64,000 nt of DNA, from the NCBI GenBank assembly GCA_020637515.1, contig JACKKG010000001.1, positions 2,324,501 to 2,388,500 on the forward strand, read 5' to 3'. The DNA comes from Rhodobacter sp. (GTDB lineage Bacteria; Pseudomonadota; Alphaproteobacteria; Rhodobacterales; Rhodobacteraceae). The notes under the pieces are model-generated. The model ran no database searches, had not been told where the DNA came from, and worked only from the letters and a program-made list of their open reading frames with translations. Shown one piece after another: positions 52,065-60,266 of this stretch (the stretch's first letter is position 1; every line of letters starts with the position of its first letter). The position numbers and the translations under genes were made by a program.

Positions 52065-52080
52065 GTTTTGTCGCAGCCGA

Positions 52081-52866
52081 TTACCCTTCGGGCGGCAACA
52101 AGCGGCGATAGAGATGCCAGGTCGCGTGGCCGAATACCGGCAACACGATGAACAGGCCCAGAAACAGGGGCACCATGCCCACGAACAGCGCGACAGCGAT
52201 CAGCGCCGCCCACAGGCTCATCACGCCCGGGTTGCGCGTCACGCAGCCGAAACTGGTGATCATCGCGGTGATGAAATCGACCTCGCGGTCCAGGATCAGC
52301 GGCAGGCTGACCACCGTAAGGGCATAGAACATCGCCGCCATGACCCCGCCGATGACCGATCCCACCAGCAGCATCACGGCGCCGTTGCCCGTGACCAGCA
52401 TCGACCAGGTGGATTGGGTTATCGGTTGCAGGCCGAAGAACAGCGCAAAGATCGTATGCGCCAGGAACACCCAGAACATGAAGACCAGCAGGATGAACAT
52501 CGCCATCGAGGGCACCTGCCGGTCCTTTTGCGCGAAGACCACGCCAAAGACCGACCGCAGCCCCAGGGGGGCGCCGGTTTCCAGGCGGCGGCTGACCTCG
52601 TACAGGCCGGTCGCGGCAAAGGGCGCGAGGATCGGAAAGCCGACGGCGATGGGGATGAACCAGTATTCCGCCGCGGCCGCTGCAAAGATCGCATACATGA
52701 TGAGCCCGCCCAGCACGTAGACCGCGCTGAACAATCCGCCGTAAAGCGGGGCGCGGGTGAAATCGCGCCATCCCGCGGCCAGGGCCTCGCGCAGCGACTG
52801 GAGTGTCAGGTCGGTGGGCTCGGGGATCGTGGATGGCGGGGCGTGGCTCGGCGTGACGTCTGACAT
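52081..52866 (-). CDS. DUF2189 family membrane protein
   Basis: A 261-aa polytopic protein with about six membrane segments. The DUF2189 pattern is present: LREALAAGWRDFTRAPLYG near residue 25, FPILAPFAATGLYEVSRRLE near 76, and a second half with DREVDFITAMITSFGCVTRNPGVM. A soluble N-terminal tail precedes the first helix. GGGAGG sits just upstream of ATG 52866. Function of the family is unknown. Confidence 0.82.
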   Translation of the reverse strand: MSDVTPSHAPPSTIPEPTDLTLQSLREALAAGWRDFTRAPLYGGLFSAVYVLGGLIMYAIFAAAAAEYWFIPIAVGFPILAPFAATGLYEVSRRLETGAPLGLRSVFGVVFAQKDRQVPSMAMFILLVFMFWVFLAHTIFALFFGLQPITQSTWSMLVTGNGAVMLLVGSVIGGVMAAMFYALTVVSLPLILDREVDFITAMITSFGCVTRNPGVMSLWAALIAVALFVGMVPLFLGLFIVLPVFGHATWHLYRRLLPPEG

Positions 52867-52951
52867 GATACCTCCCTCGGGCAGTCGCGCGCCGGGTCAG
52901 GCTAGCAGGTTGCGGCCTGCGATCAATCGTCGCGTGCGCGTCACGGGGGGA

Positions 52952-52967
52952 AAGGTCGGCCGACCTT
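52952..52967. promoter_or_regulatory. Perfect 16-bp palindrome
   Basis: AAGGTCGGCCGACCTT with no loop, in the 181-bp gap between the DUF2189 gene and a small gene at 53048. The zero-loop symmetry suits a protein-binding site better than an RNA hairpin. No regulator can be named. Confidence 0.35.
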
Positions 52968-53047
52968 CCCCTGACGCAAACGGAATTTGAACGCTTTGAT
53001 GGTCCCGGACGACCCAATCAGAGATGACCGACCACCGAGGACCCATC

Positions 53048-53194
53048 ATGACCCGTGCCGCTGCCGCCGCCCTTGTCGCCGATCTGGATGCCATCGCCCG
53101 GATCGAAGCCGCCACCGCCCGCCGCGCCTCTGCCGTCGCGGGGCGGCCGGACTTTGCGCGCCTGCGCCGCTATATTCCCGATCTGAAGCTGTAA
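53048..53194 (+). CDS. Possible 48-aa small protein
   Basis: A short open frame starting MTRAAAAALVADLDAIARIE and ending RRYIPDLKL, with a possible GAGGA ribosome site upstream. It looks like an Ala-rich helix with a basic, amphipathic end and has no membrane segment. It fills the gap before the convergent prfB gene (15 bp away). Codon choice is normal for this genome. Without comparison it could be spurious. Confidence 0.4.
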   Translation: MTRAAAAALVADLDAIARIEAATARRASAVAGRPDFARLRRYIPDLKL

Positions 53195-53209
53195 ACGCCG
53201 AGGCGGCGC

Positions 53210-54331
53210 TCAATCCCCCTGGGCGTCGGCGCGGCTTTTGCCTGCAACCTGCATGGCCAGGGTCGCGGCCATGAACCCGTCCAGATCGCCGTCCAGCACC
53301 CCCTGCGTGTCCGAGGTTTCGTGCTGGGTGCGCAGGTCCTTCACCATCTGATAGGGTTGCAGCACATAGCTGCGAATCTGGTTGCCCCAACCCGCCGAAC
53401 CCTTGGCGTCGTGCTGCGCCTCGATCGCCTCGGTCCGCTTGCGCAGCTCCAGTTCGTAAAGCCGCGATTTCAGCGCGTTCATGGCGATCTCGCGGTTCTG
53501 GTGCTGCGATTTCATCGAGCTGGTCACGACGATGCCGGTGGGCAAGTGGGTGATCCGCACAGCCGAGTCGGTCGTGTTGACGTGCTGCCCGCCCGCCCCC
53601 GACGAGCGGTAGGTGTCGATGCGGATGTCCTTGTCCTGGATGTCGATCTCGATGTTGTCATCGACCACCGGATACACCCAGACCGAGGCAAAGGACGTCT
53701 CGCGCGTGCCCTTGCCGAACGGCGAGATCCGCACCAGCCGGTGCACGCCCGATTCCGATTTCAGCCAGCCATAGGCATTGTGCCCGCTGATCTTGTAGGC
53801 GCAGGACTTGATGCCCGCTTCGCCACCCGCTTCCTCGGATTGCAGTTCGACCTTGTAGCCGCGTTTCTCGGCCCAGCGGATATACATCCTTTGCAACATC
53901 TGCGCCCAGTCGTTGGCCTCGGTCCCGCCGGCACCGGCGTTGATTTCCAGGAAGGTGTCGTTGCTGTCGGCCTCGCCGTCCAGCAGCGCCTCGAGCTCCT
54001 TCGCCTCGGCCTTTTCGCCCAGCGCCTTGATCGCGGCCTCGGCCTCGGCGACGATGTCCTTGTCGCCCTCCATCTCGCCCAACTCGATCAATTCGACATT
54101 GTCGTTCAACTCGCGCGAGATGCTCTCATAGGTGCCGACCGCGTCCATCAACTGCTGTCGCTCGCGCATCAGCTTTTGCGCGCGGGCGGGGTCGTTCCAC
54201 AGGTTCGGGTCCTCGATCATCGCATCGAACTCTTCCAGCCGATGCCGGGCGGTTTCCCAGTCCATGCGCTGCGCCAGCAGGGTCAGCGTCTTGCGGATCG
54301 CCTCGATGGTGGACTGGGTTTCTGCGCGCAT
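53210..54331 (-). CDS. prfB: Peptide chain release factor 2
   Basis: A 373-aa RF2 that terminates translation at UGA and UAA. The catalytic SGAGGQHVN motif, methylated at Gln in known RF2 proteins, is near residue 250. The stop-recognition element is SPF in RLVRISPFGKG. The frame is continuous from MRAETQSTIEAIRKTL, so the programmed +1 frameshift of E. coli prfB is not used. GAGGTGA precedes ATG 54331. It converges with the small gene at 53048. Confidence 0.94.
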   Translation of the reverse strand: MRAETQSTIEAIRKTLTLLAQRMDWETARHRLEEFDAMIEDPNLWNDPARAQKLMRERQQLMDAVGTYESISRELNDNVELIELGEMEGDKDIVAEAEAAIKALGEKAEAKELEALLDGEADSNDTFLEINAGAGGTEANDWAQMLQRMYIRWAEKRGYKVELQSEEAGGEAGIKSCAYKISGHNAYGWLKSESGVHRLVRISPFGKGTRETSFASVWVYPVVDDNIEIDIQDKDIRIDTYRSSGAGGQHVNTTDSAVRITHLPTGIVVTSSMKSQHQNREIAMNALKSRLYELELRKRTEAIEAQHDAKGSAGWGNQIRSYVLQPYQMVKDLRTQHETSDTQGVLDGDLDGFMAATLAMQVAGKSRADAQGD

Positions 54332-54428
54332 GGATCACCTCGTGTCATCACGGGGCAGGGCCATCCCGTCGGGGTGCCCGCCTTTGGCGGCCCTGATACC
54401 CCGCCGGCGGGCCCCAGGCAAGGGCGGC

Positions 54429-54887
54429 TCAGAGCGCGCGCACCGCCTCGAGCACGGCCTGCGCATGGCCCGCGACCCGCACTTTCGGCCAGATCCGGGC
54501 GACCTTGCCCTCGGCGTCGATCAGCACGGTGGTGCGGGTGATGCCCATGTAGGTTCGGCCATAGTTGGACTTCTCGCCCCAGACGCCATAGCGTTCGCAG
54601 ATGTCGCTGTCGGCGTCCGACACCAGCGTCACGCCCAGACCGTGCTTTTGCGCGAATTTCCCGTGTTTCGCGACGGTATCCTTGCTGACCCCGATCACCC
54701 GGGCGCCGGCCTCGGCAAAGGCGGCACCCAGGGCGGTGAAATCCTGCGCCTCGGTGGTGCAGCCCGGCGTGTCGTCCTTGGGATAGAAATATACGACCAC
54801 CGGCGCGCCGCGCAGCGCGGACAGGGTCAACAGGCTGCCATCGTGCGTCGGGGCGGTGAAATCGGGGGCGCTATCGCCTGTCTGCAT
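54429..54887 (-). CDS. bcp: Thioredoxin-dependent thiol peroxidase (Bcp/PrxQ)
   Basis: A 152-aa peroxiredoxin reducing hydroperoxides. It shows GDSAPDF, VVVYFYPKDDTPGCTTEA with the peroxidatic Cys near residue 43, and DADSDICERYGVWGEK. The resolving Cys normally five residues after the peroxidatic one is absent (CTTEAQDF), so it would work as a 1-Cys type or use the later Cys near residue 97. It is divergent from queA with a 79-bp gap. Confidence 0.88.
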   Translation of the reverse strand: MQTGDSAPDFTAPTHDGSLLTLSALRGAPVVVYFYPKDDTPGCTTEAQDFTALGAAFAEAGARVIGVSKDTVAKHGKFAQKHGLGVTLVSDADSDICERYGVWGEKSNYGRTYMGITRTTVLIDAEGKVARIWPKVRVAGHAQAVLEAVRAL

Positions 54888-54966
54888 GTCGGATCCTCCA
54901 GTTTGCCCTTTGTTGTAACCTGTCCGGCCCAAGGTTAAAGGGGGGGGCAGGGTCGCAATACCGGGG

Positions 54967-56016
54967 ATGGCCATGAAACTCAGCGATTTCGATTTCGAAC
55001 TGCCCGAAGACCTGATCGCCACCCGTCCGGTGCACCCCCGCCCGTCCGCCCGATTGCTGCGGGTCGAGGGCGCGACGATGACGGACCGGCATGTATCGGA
55101 CCTGCCGCAGATCCTGCGTCCCGGCGATCGTTTAGTGCTGAACAATACCCGTGTCATCCCCGCCCGCCTGTTCGGCGAACGCCTGCGCGACAGCCGTGAC
55201 GGCCCGGGCCGAGCCCGCATCGAGGCGACGCTGATCGCGCCCGAAGGGGCGGGCTGGCGGGTCCTGGCCCGCCCACTGCGCAAACTGGCGCCCGGTGACA
55301 GGGTCGATTTCGGCGCCGGACTGACCGCGACGGTCCGAGACCGCGCGGCCGAGGATGCGGTGCTGGATTTCGACCTGACCGGCCCCGCCTTCGACGCGGC
55401 GCTCAACCGCGCCGGACGCATGCCGCTGCCCCCCTATATCGAAAGCCGCCGCCCCGCCGATGCCCGGGACCACGAGGATTACCAGACGGTTTTCGCAAAG
55501 GAATCCGGCGCCGTCGCCGCCCCGACCGCAAGCCTGCATTTCGACGCTGCGCTGCTCGACAGCCTTGCCGCGAGGGGCGTCGCGACCACCCAGGTGACGC
55601 TGCATGTCGGTGCCGGCACCTTCCTGCCGGTCAAGGTCGAGGACGTCACCAGCCACCGGATGCACGCCGAATGGGGCGAGGTCACGCCCCGCGCCGCGGC
55701 CGAGATCAACGCCACGCGCGCCGCCGGAGGCCGGGTGATTGCGGTCGGCACCACCGCGCTGCGCCTGATCGAAAGCGCGGCGCGCTCGGGCCGCGTCGAA
55801 CCCTGGCGCGGCGAAACCGATATCTTCATCTATCCCGGCTTCACCTTTCGCGCGGTGGACGGGTTGATGACCAACTTCCACCTGCCGAAATCGACCCTGC
55901 TCATGCTGGTGTCGGCGCTGATGGGCCAGGACACGATCCGCCGCGTCTACGCGCACGCCATCGCCGAACGCTACCGCTTCTTTTCCTACGGCGACTCCTC
56001 GCTCTTGATCCCCTGA
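54967..56016 (+). CDS. queA: tRNA preQ1(34) S-adenosylmethionine ribosyltransferase-isomerase (QueA)
   Basis: A 349-aa enzyme that transfers and isomerises the ribosyl part of SAM onto preQ1 at the tRNA wobble base, giving epoxyqueuosine. The family pattern is clear throughout: KLSDFDFELPEDLIATRP, RLVLNNTRVIPARLFG, PPYIE, YQTVFAKESGAVAAPTASLHF, HVGAGTFLPVKVE, and TNFHLPKSTLLMLVSAL. The start may be ATG 54967 or 54973; the latter gives the usual MKLSDFDF terminus. No tgt or other queuosine gene is in view. Confidence 0.93.
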   Translation: MAMKLSDFDFELPEDLIATRPVHPRPSARLLRVEGATMTDRHVSDLPQILRPGDRLVLNNTRVIPARLFGERLRDSRDGPGRARIEATLIAPEGAGWRVLARPLRKLAPGDRVDFGAGLTATVRDRAAEDAVLDFDLTGPAFDAALNRAGRMPLPPYIESRRPADARDHEDYQTVFAKESGAVAAPTASLHFDAALLDSLAARGVATTQVTLHVGAGTFLPVKVEDVTSHRMHAEWGEVTPRAAAEINATRAAGGRVIAVGTTALRLIESAARSGRVEPWRGETDIFIYPGFTFRAVDGLMTNFHLPKSTLLMLVSALMGQDTIRRVYAHAIAERYRFFSYGDSSLLIP

Positions 56017-56069
56017 CGCACCCGGACCGGCGCCCCATCATCTTGTCCGAAATACGCACGGGGTTTTTC

Positions 56070-56120
56070 AAGGGGGGCGTGCCCCCCTTTAAGCGGGGGT
56101 GCGGGGGCGGCAGCCCCCGC
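56070..56120. terminator. Two hairpins between convergent queA and lpdA
   Basis: First, AAGGGGGGC (56070-56078) / GCCCCCCTT (56081-56089). Second, GCGGGGGC (56101-56108) / GCCCCCGC (56113-56120). Both are perfect stems. The first ends in TTT on the plus strand and starts after TTTTTC, so it could serve as a terminator in either direction. Confidence 0.65.
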
Positions 56121-56130
56121 CGCCCCGCGG

Positions 56131-57525
56131 TCAGAAATGCAGCGCCCGGCCATAGGCGTCCAGCACGCTTTCATGCATCATCTCGCTCAAGGTCGGATGC
56201 GGAAAGACCGTGTTCATCAGGTCTTCCTCGGTCGTTTCCAGCGTGCGGCCGATGACATAGCCCTGGATCATCTCGGTCACCTCGGCGCCGACCATATGCG
56301 CGCCCAGCAACTCGCCCGTCTTTGCGTCGAACACCGTCTTCACCAGCCCCTCGGGCTCGCCCAGCGCGATCGCCTTGCCGTTGCCGACAAAGGGGAATCG
56401 CCCGACCTTCACCGTGAATCCCGCCTCTTTCGCCTTGGCCTCGGTCAGCCCGACCGAAGCGACCTGCGGGTGGCAATAGGTGCAACCCGGGATGGTGTTC
56501 GGCTTGATCGCGTGCGGGTGTCGCCCGGCGATCAGTTCGGCCACCATGACACCCTCGTGGCTGGCCTTGTGGGCCAGCCAGGGCGCGCCGGCGATGTCGC
56601 CGATGGCGTAGAGACCGGGCACGCCGGTGCGGCAGTATTCGTCGGTCACCACATGGGTGCGGTCGATCGTGACCCCCAGCGACTCCAGCCCCAGGTTCTC
56701 GACATTGCCGACGATGCCGACGGCCGAGATCACCGTGTCGAACGTCGCGGTTTCCGTCTTGCCGTTTGCCTCCAGATGCGCCGTCACCATGCCGGCGCCG
56801 CGCTCCAGCGCCGTCACCGTTGTCTTTTCGCGGATCACCATGCCTTGCTTTTCGAATTGCTTCCTGGCAAAGGCGCTGATCTCGGAATCCTCGACCGGTA
56901 GTGCGCGGTCCATCACCTCGACCACCGTGGTTTTCGCGCCCAGCGTGTTGAAAAAGCTGGCGAATTCGATGCCGATCGCGCCCGAGCCGATGACCAGCAA
57001 GGTCTTTGGCATCCGTTTCGGCACCAGCGCATGCTTGTAGGTCCAGACCAGATCGCCGTCCGCCTCGAGGCCCGGCAACGCGCGCGCCCGGGCGCCGGTG
57101 GCCAGGATGATGTTCGGCGCCGTCAGCGTCTCGGTGCCCTTGTCGGTGGTCACCCGGACGGTGCCCGGAGCCGGCAGGGTGGCTTCGCCCATCACCACGG
57201 TGATCTTGTTCTTCTTCATCAGGTGGCCGATACCGCTGGAGAGCTGTTTTGCAACCCCGCGCGAGCGTTTCACCACCGCGTCCAGGTCAAACCCGATGCC
57301 CTGCGCGCTGAGGCCGAAATCCTTGGCCCGGTTCATCAGATGGAACACTTCGGCCGAGCGCAGCAGCGCCTTGGTCGGGATGCAGCCCCAGTTCAGACAG
57401 ATTCCGCCCAGATGCTCGCGCTCGACGATGCAGGTCCTCAGACCCAGTTGCGCGGCCCGGATCGCGGCGACATAGCCGCCCGGGCCCGCACCGACGACAA
57501 CGACATCAAAGCTCTGCTCGGCCAT
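56131..57525 (-). CDS. lpdA: Dihydrolipoyl dehydrogenase
   Basis: A 464-aa flavoprotein (E3) reoxidising dihydrolipoamide with NAD+ in 2-oxo-acid dehydrogenase complexes. FAD motif VVVGAGPGGYVAAIRAAQLG is followed by the redox disulfide GGICLNWGCIPTKALL near residues 40-52. The NAD motif is VIGSGAIGIEFASFFN near 177 and the C-terminal active-site His is in HPHPTLSEMMHE. There is no N-terminal lipoyl domain. ATG 57525 is used; an upstream ATG is less likely. It stands alone, without E1/E2 genes in the window. Confidence 0.92.
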   Translation of the reverse strand: MAEQSFDVVVVGAGPGGYVAAIRAAQLGLRTCIVEREHLGGICLNWGCIPTKALLRSAEVFHLMNRAKDFGLSAQGIGFDLDAVVKRSRGVAKQLSSGIGHLMKKNKITVVMGEATLPAPGTVRVTTDKGTETLTAPNIILATGARARALPGLEADGDLVWTYKHALVPKRMPKTLLVIGSGAIGIEFASFFNTLGAKTTVVEVMDRALPVEDSEISAFARKQFEKQGMVIREKTTVTALERGAGMVTAHLEANGKTETATFDTVISAVGIVGNVENLGLESLGVTIDRTHVVTDEYCRTGVPGLYAIGDIAGAPWLAHKASHEGVMVAELIAGRHPHAIKPNTIPGCTYCHPQVASVGLTEAKAKEAGFTVKVGRFPFVGNGKAIALGEPEGLVKTVFDAKTGELLGAHMVGAEVTEMIQGYVIGRTLETTEEDLMNTVFPHPTLSEMMHESVLDAYGRALHF

Positions 57526-57602
57526 GGGGCGCTCCTCTGACACTTTCGGTTGAAAATTAGTTGAGCATTAAACTATCTTGCCGGCAGGCGCAATCAGGCA
57601 GT

Positions 57603-58178
57603 TCAGCCGCCCAGCTCCCGGACGATGGCGCCATAGGCGCCGGACTCGAGAAACGCCCGTTCGGCCGGTGTGTCCTGCCGCCCCAGCGCCGCGTTGCGAA
57701 ACGGAAAGCGGCCAAAGCGGCGGATCACTTCGCGGTGCGCGCGCGCGTGCAGCAGGTTGTTCTCGGCCTCGGGCATCCGGGCTTTGAACAGGGCGACGCA
57801 GCGGTCCTGGTCGATGATCGTTTCCGAATGCATCAGCGGCAGGTAGAAGAACTGCCGCAACGGCGGTTCGATCCCGAGATCGGCCTTTTTCTGCCAGGCA
57901 AAGGTTGCGACCTGGCGCGCCAGCGGGTCGGTGGCAAAGGCGCGGCCCTGGTCGCGGAACATGTTGCGCGGGAACTGGTCGGTCAGCAGCAGATAGGCCA
58001 GGATCCCGTCCGAGCAGGTCAGCCAGGGGCGCAGGCCACCGGCGTGCGCTTCGGTCCAGTCGCTCAGAAACCGGCGGCGGACCTCGTCGTCGATCTCGGC
58101 GCTGCCGGCATACCAGCCGGCCGGGCCCAAATCGTTCCAGTAGCCCAGGATGGCCTCGGCCCGCGCACTGATCGCCAT
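57603..58178 (-). CDS. DUF924 family protein
   Basis: A 191-aa soluble helical protein of the DUF924 family. The family features are ILGYWNDLGPAGWYAG, LLTDQFPRNMFRDQGRAFATD near residue 70, and FFYLPLMHSE near 115. TPR-like structure is known in the family but function is not. The GGGAGG site 6 nt before ATG 58178 sets the start. It precedes no obvious partner; the MFS gene is upstream on the same strand with its own unit likely. Confidence 0.83.
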   Translation of the reverse strand: MAISARAEAILGYWNDLGPAGWYAGSAEIDDEVRRRFLSDWTEAHAGGLRPWLTCSDGILAYLLLTDQFPRNMFRDQGRAFATDPLARQVATFAWQKKADLGIEPPLRQFFYLPLMHSETIIDQDRCVALFKARMPEAENNLLHARAHREVIRRFGRFPFRNAALGRQDTPAERAFLESGAYGAIVRELGG

Positions 58179-58242
58179 GATTTCCTCCCGTCTTTTCCGT
58201 AGCCTGCGCTGATGGAACCGACGGGTCAAGCCCTGTGCGCGC

Positions 58243-59484
58243 TCAGTGCGGCGGGCTCTCGGTCTCGGACCGTTCGAGCGCGGCCTCGACCGAGATCACC
58301 GACGCCGTGGGCGACATCGCCGTATAGGTCCCCGAGGAATCGGGGGTGCTGCGGCGCTGCGTCATCCGCCAGGCGGCATACAGCGCCATCACGCCGAAAA
58401 TCAGCGCCATGAACAGGAAGAACCCGGCCGGCCCGATCGCGCCCATCATCCAGCCGGTGACGATCGGCCCCGAGATCGCGCCGACCCCGTTGATGAAGAT
58501 CAGCCCGGCCGAGGCCGCCGCCATGTCGGCGCTGTCCAGATAGTCGTTCACATAGGCCAGCAGCAGGGAATAGAGCGGGTTGGATATCCCCCCCATCAGC
58601 GCGCCGACCACGATCAGCAGCCAGAAAGGGGCCTCGGTCACCACCGGGATGGTCAGCACCGCCGTGCCCGCGACGGCCAGCGCCAGGATCAGCTTGCGCC
58701 GGTCCATGCGGTCGCTGAACCAGCCGATGGGGAATTGCAGCACCAGCCCGCCGACATAGATCGACGCGACGAAGATCGACAGGTCGCGCACGCTCAGACC
58801 GGCCTGCGTGCCCCAGACCGAGGCCATGCCGAACTGGGCCGAAAAGACCCCGCCCAGCAGGAACATGCCGACGCAGCCCAGGGGCGAGGCCTGATAGAGC
58901 GCGCGAAAGCTCAGGGGTTTCGTGGTGTCGAACGCCGGCGCCGGCGCGACCGACAGCAGGATCGGCGTAAAGGCCAGCGACACCAGCACCGAGGGGATGA
59001 CGAACAGGATATAACCCGAGGGGTCGGCCAGGTTCAGAAGGATCTGCGCGGCGATGATCCCGATCATCTGCACGATCAGATACAACGACAGCGCCTGCCC
59101 CCGGGTTTCGTTGGTCGAGGCGTTGTTCAGCCAGCTTTCCGAGGTGATGTAGACGCCCGAGAACGAGAACCCGATCAGCACCCGCATCAGCGACCAGGCG
59201 ATCCAGTGCGGCGCGGCGGCATAGAGGATCAGCACTGCCGAGATCATCGATCCCAGCGCCGCGAACACGCGCACATGGCCAACGCGGCGAATCATCTCGG
59301 GCGCCAGGCGCGACCCGAACAGGAAGCCGATGAAATAGCACGACATGACGATGGACATCTGCGTGGTCGAGAAATTCTCGATCGCGCCGCGGATGCCCAG
59401 CAGCGTGCCCTGCATCCCGTTGCCCAGCATGAGCAGCATCAGCCCCAGCAGCAGGGCCCAGGTCGAGGCGAGAACTTTCAGCAT
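58243..59484 (-). CDS. MFS transporter (YcaD-like)
   Basis: A 413-aa major-facilitator protein with twelve membrane segments. The cytoplasmic loop motif GFLFGSRLAPEMIRRVGHVR is near residue 54, a SESWLNNAST-x-ETRGQALSLY segment typical of the YcaD subgroup near 115, and GWFSDRMDRRKLI in the second half. A hydrophilic C-terminal tail of about 35 residues is Ser/Thr rich. The substrate is unknown. Confidence 0.85.
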   Translation of the reverse strand: MLKVLASTWALLLGLMLLMLGNGMQGTLLGIRGAIENFSTTQMSIVMSCYFIGFLFGSRLAPEMIRRVGHVRVFAALGSMISAVLILYAAAPHWIAWSLMRVLIGFSFSGVYITSESWLNNASTNETRGQALSLYLIVQMIGIIAAQILLNLADPSGYILFVIPSVLVSLAFTPILLSVAPAPAFDTTKPLSFRALYQASPLGCVGMFLLGGVFSAQFGMASVWGTQAGLSVRDLSIFVASIYVGGLVLQFPIGWFSDRMDRRKLILALAVAGTAVLTIPVVTEAPFWLLIVVGALMGGISNPLYSLLLAYVNDYLDSADMAAASAGLIFINGVGAISGPIVTGWMMGAIGPAGFFLFMALIFGVMALYAAWRMTQRRSTPDSSGTYTAMSPTASVISVEAALERSETESPPH

Positions 59485-59611
59485 CCGAGGTCCCTCTGTT
59501 CGCGGTAGGGGCCTTTAGCCCTAACACGAATACCTCGCAAGTGGCGACCGAAAGCGGCATTTGGCGGGGGATTCGGTGCCTTCCGGGCGGCGCGGCCCCG
59601 GCAAAATAGCA

Positions 59612-59639
59612 GGCGCCGCGCAAAGGGGTGCGCGGCGCC
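59612..59639 (-). terminator. Intrinsic terminator of the rhodanese gene
   Basis: A perfect 10-bp stem, GGCGCCGCGC / GCGCGGCGCC, with an 8-nt loop, 20 bp after the rhodanese stop. On the minus strand it is followed by TGCTATTTTG, a weak T-rich tail. Confidence 0.6.
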
Positions 59640-59659
59640 GGTCGGTCGGGCAGGGGGCG

Positions 59660-60037
59660 TCAGCGGACGATCTGGCCGCCGCCCTGGGCCCAGGTGTGCA
59701 GGTTGCCCAGGTTGTGGACGGCTTCGAACCCGTGCTGGCGCAGGATGCCCGCCGCCCGGCCCGAACGCGCGCCCGAGGCGCAATACAGGTAGATCGCGCT
59801 GCCGTCCTTGTGCGCCTTGGCCAGCGCCTTGTCGAAATGCCCCGAGCGCGGGTCGGCGGTCATGTGCAGGCGGCTGAGCGGCAGGTTCAGCGCGCCTTTG
59901 GCCTTGCCGGAATGGCGGACCTCGTCCTCTTCGCGGACGTCGATCACCAGCGCGCGCTTTTCGGCGACCGCCTTGACCGCCTCGGCGGGATCGACGGCGG
60001 CGCCGGGGCTCATCAGGTTGTTGAAGAAGTTGAACAT
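59660..60037 (-). CDS. Rhodanese-like sulfurtransferase domain protein
   Basis: A 125-aa single-domain rhodanese. The structural motif LVIDVREEDEVRHSG is followed by GALNLPLSRL, and the active loop is YLYCASGARSG with the catalytic Cys near residue 87. It would carry a persulfide for sulfur transfer or detoxification. The N-terminus MFNFFNNLMSPG is short and hydrophobic but not a signal peptide. GAGGAG precedes ATG 60037. It is divergent from uvrA. Confidence 0.87.
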   Translation of the reverse strand: MFNFFNNLMSPGAAVDPAEAVKAVAEKRALVIDVREEDEVRHSGKAKGALNLPLSRLHMTADPRSGHFDKALAKAHKDGSAIYLYCASGARSGRAAGILRQHGFEAVHNLGNLHTWAQGGGQIVR

Positions 60038-60266
60038 CGCTTGGGCTCCTCGGGGGAAAGGATGGGATGGGTTCGGGTTGATGCTTCGACGGCTGATATA
60101 GCAGGTCCCAAAAAATATTCAAGATGAAGAATATGTTTTTCCGCGCCGCGGCAATTTCCTGTGTGACACGGGCGCGGGTTTCCTGTTTGTTCCGCTTTTC
60201 GCATTGGAGACTCGGCTCTTTCCCGCTATGGTGCCGCTCGCACTGGGGCTCGGGCGGGAATTGGGC
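60038..60266. promoter_or_regulatory. AT-rich divergent promoter region between rhodanese gene and uvrA
   Basis: The 60105-60140 part is unusually AT-rich and has an inverted repeat ATATTC (60115-60120) / GAATAT (60129-60134). A single GTTC half-site lies at 60188-60191, but no full GTTC-n7-GTTC SOS box (alphaproteobacterial LexA) is visible. Confidence 0.35.

Noticed and set aside
53210..54331. Programmed frameshift in prfB
   Set aside because: The coding frame is uninterrupted from the start codon to the stop.
60038..60266. SOS (LexA) box before uvrA
   Set aside because: Only one GTTC half-site is visible; no GTTC-n7-GTTC pair was found.
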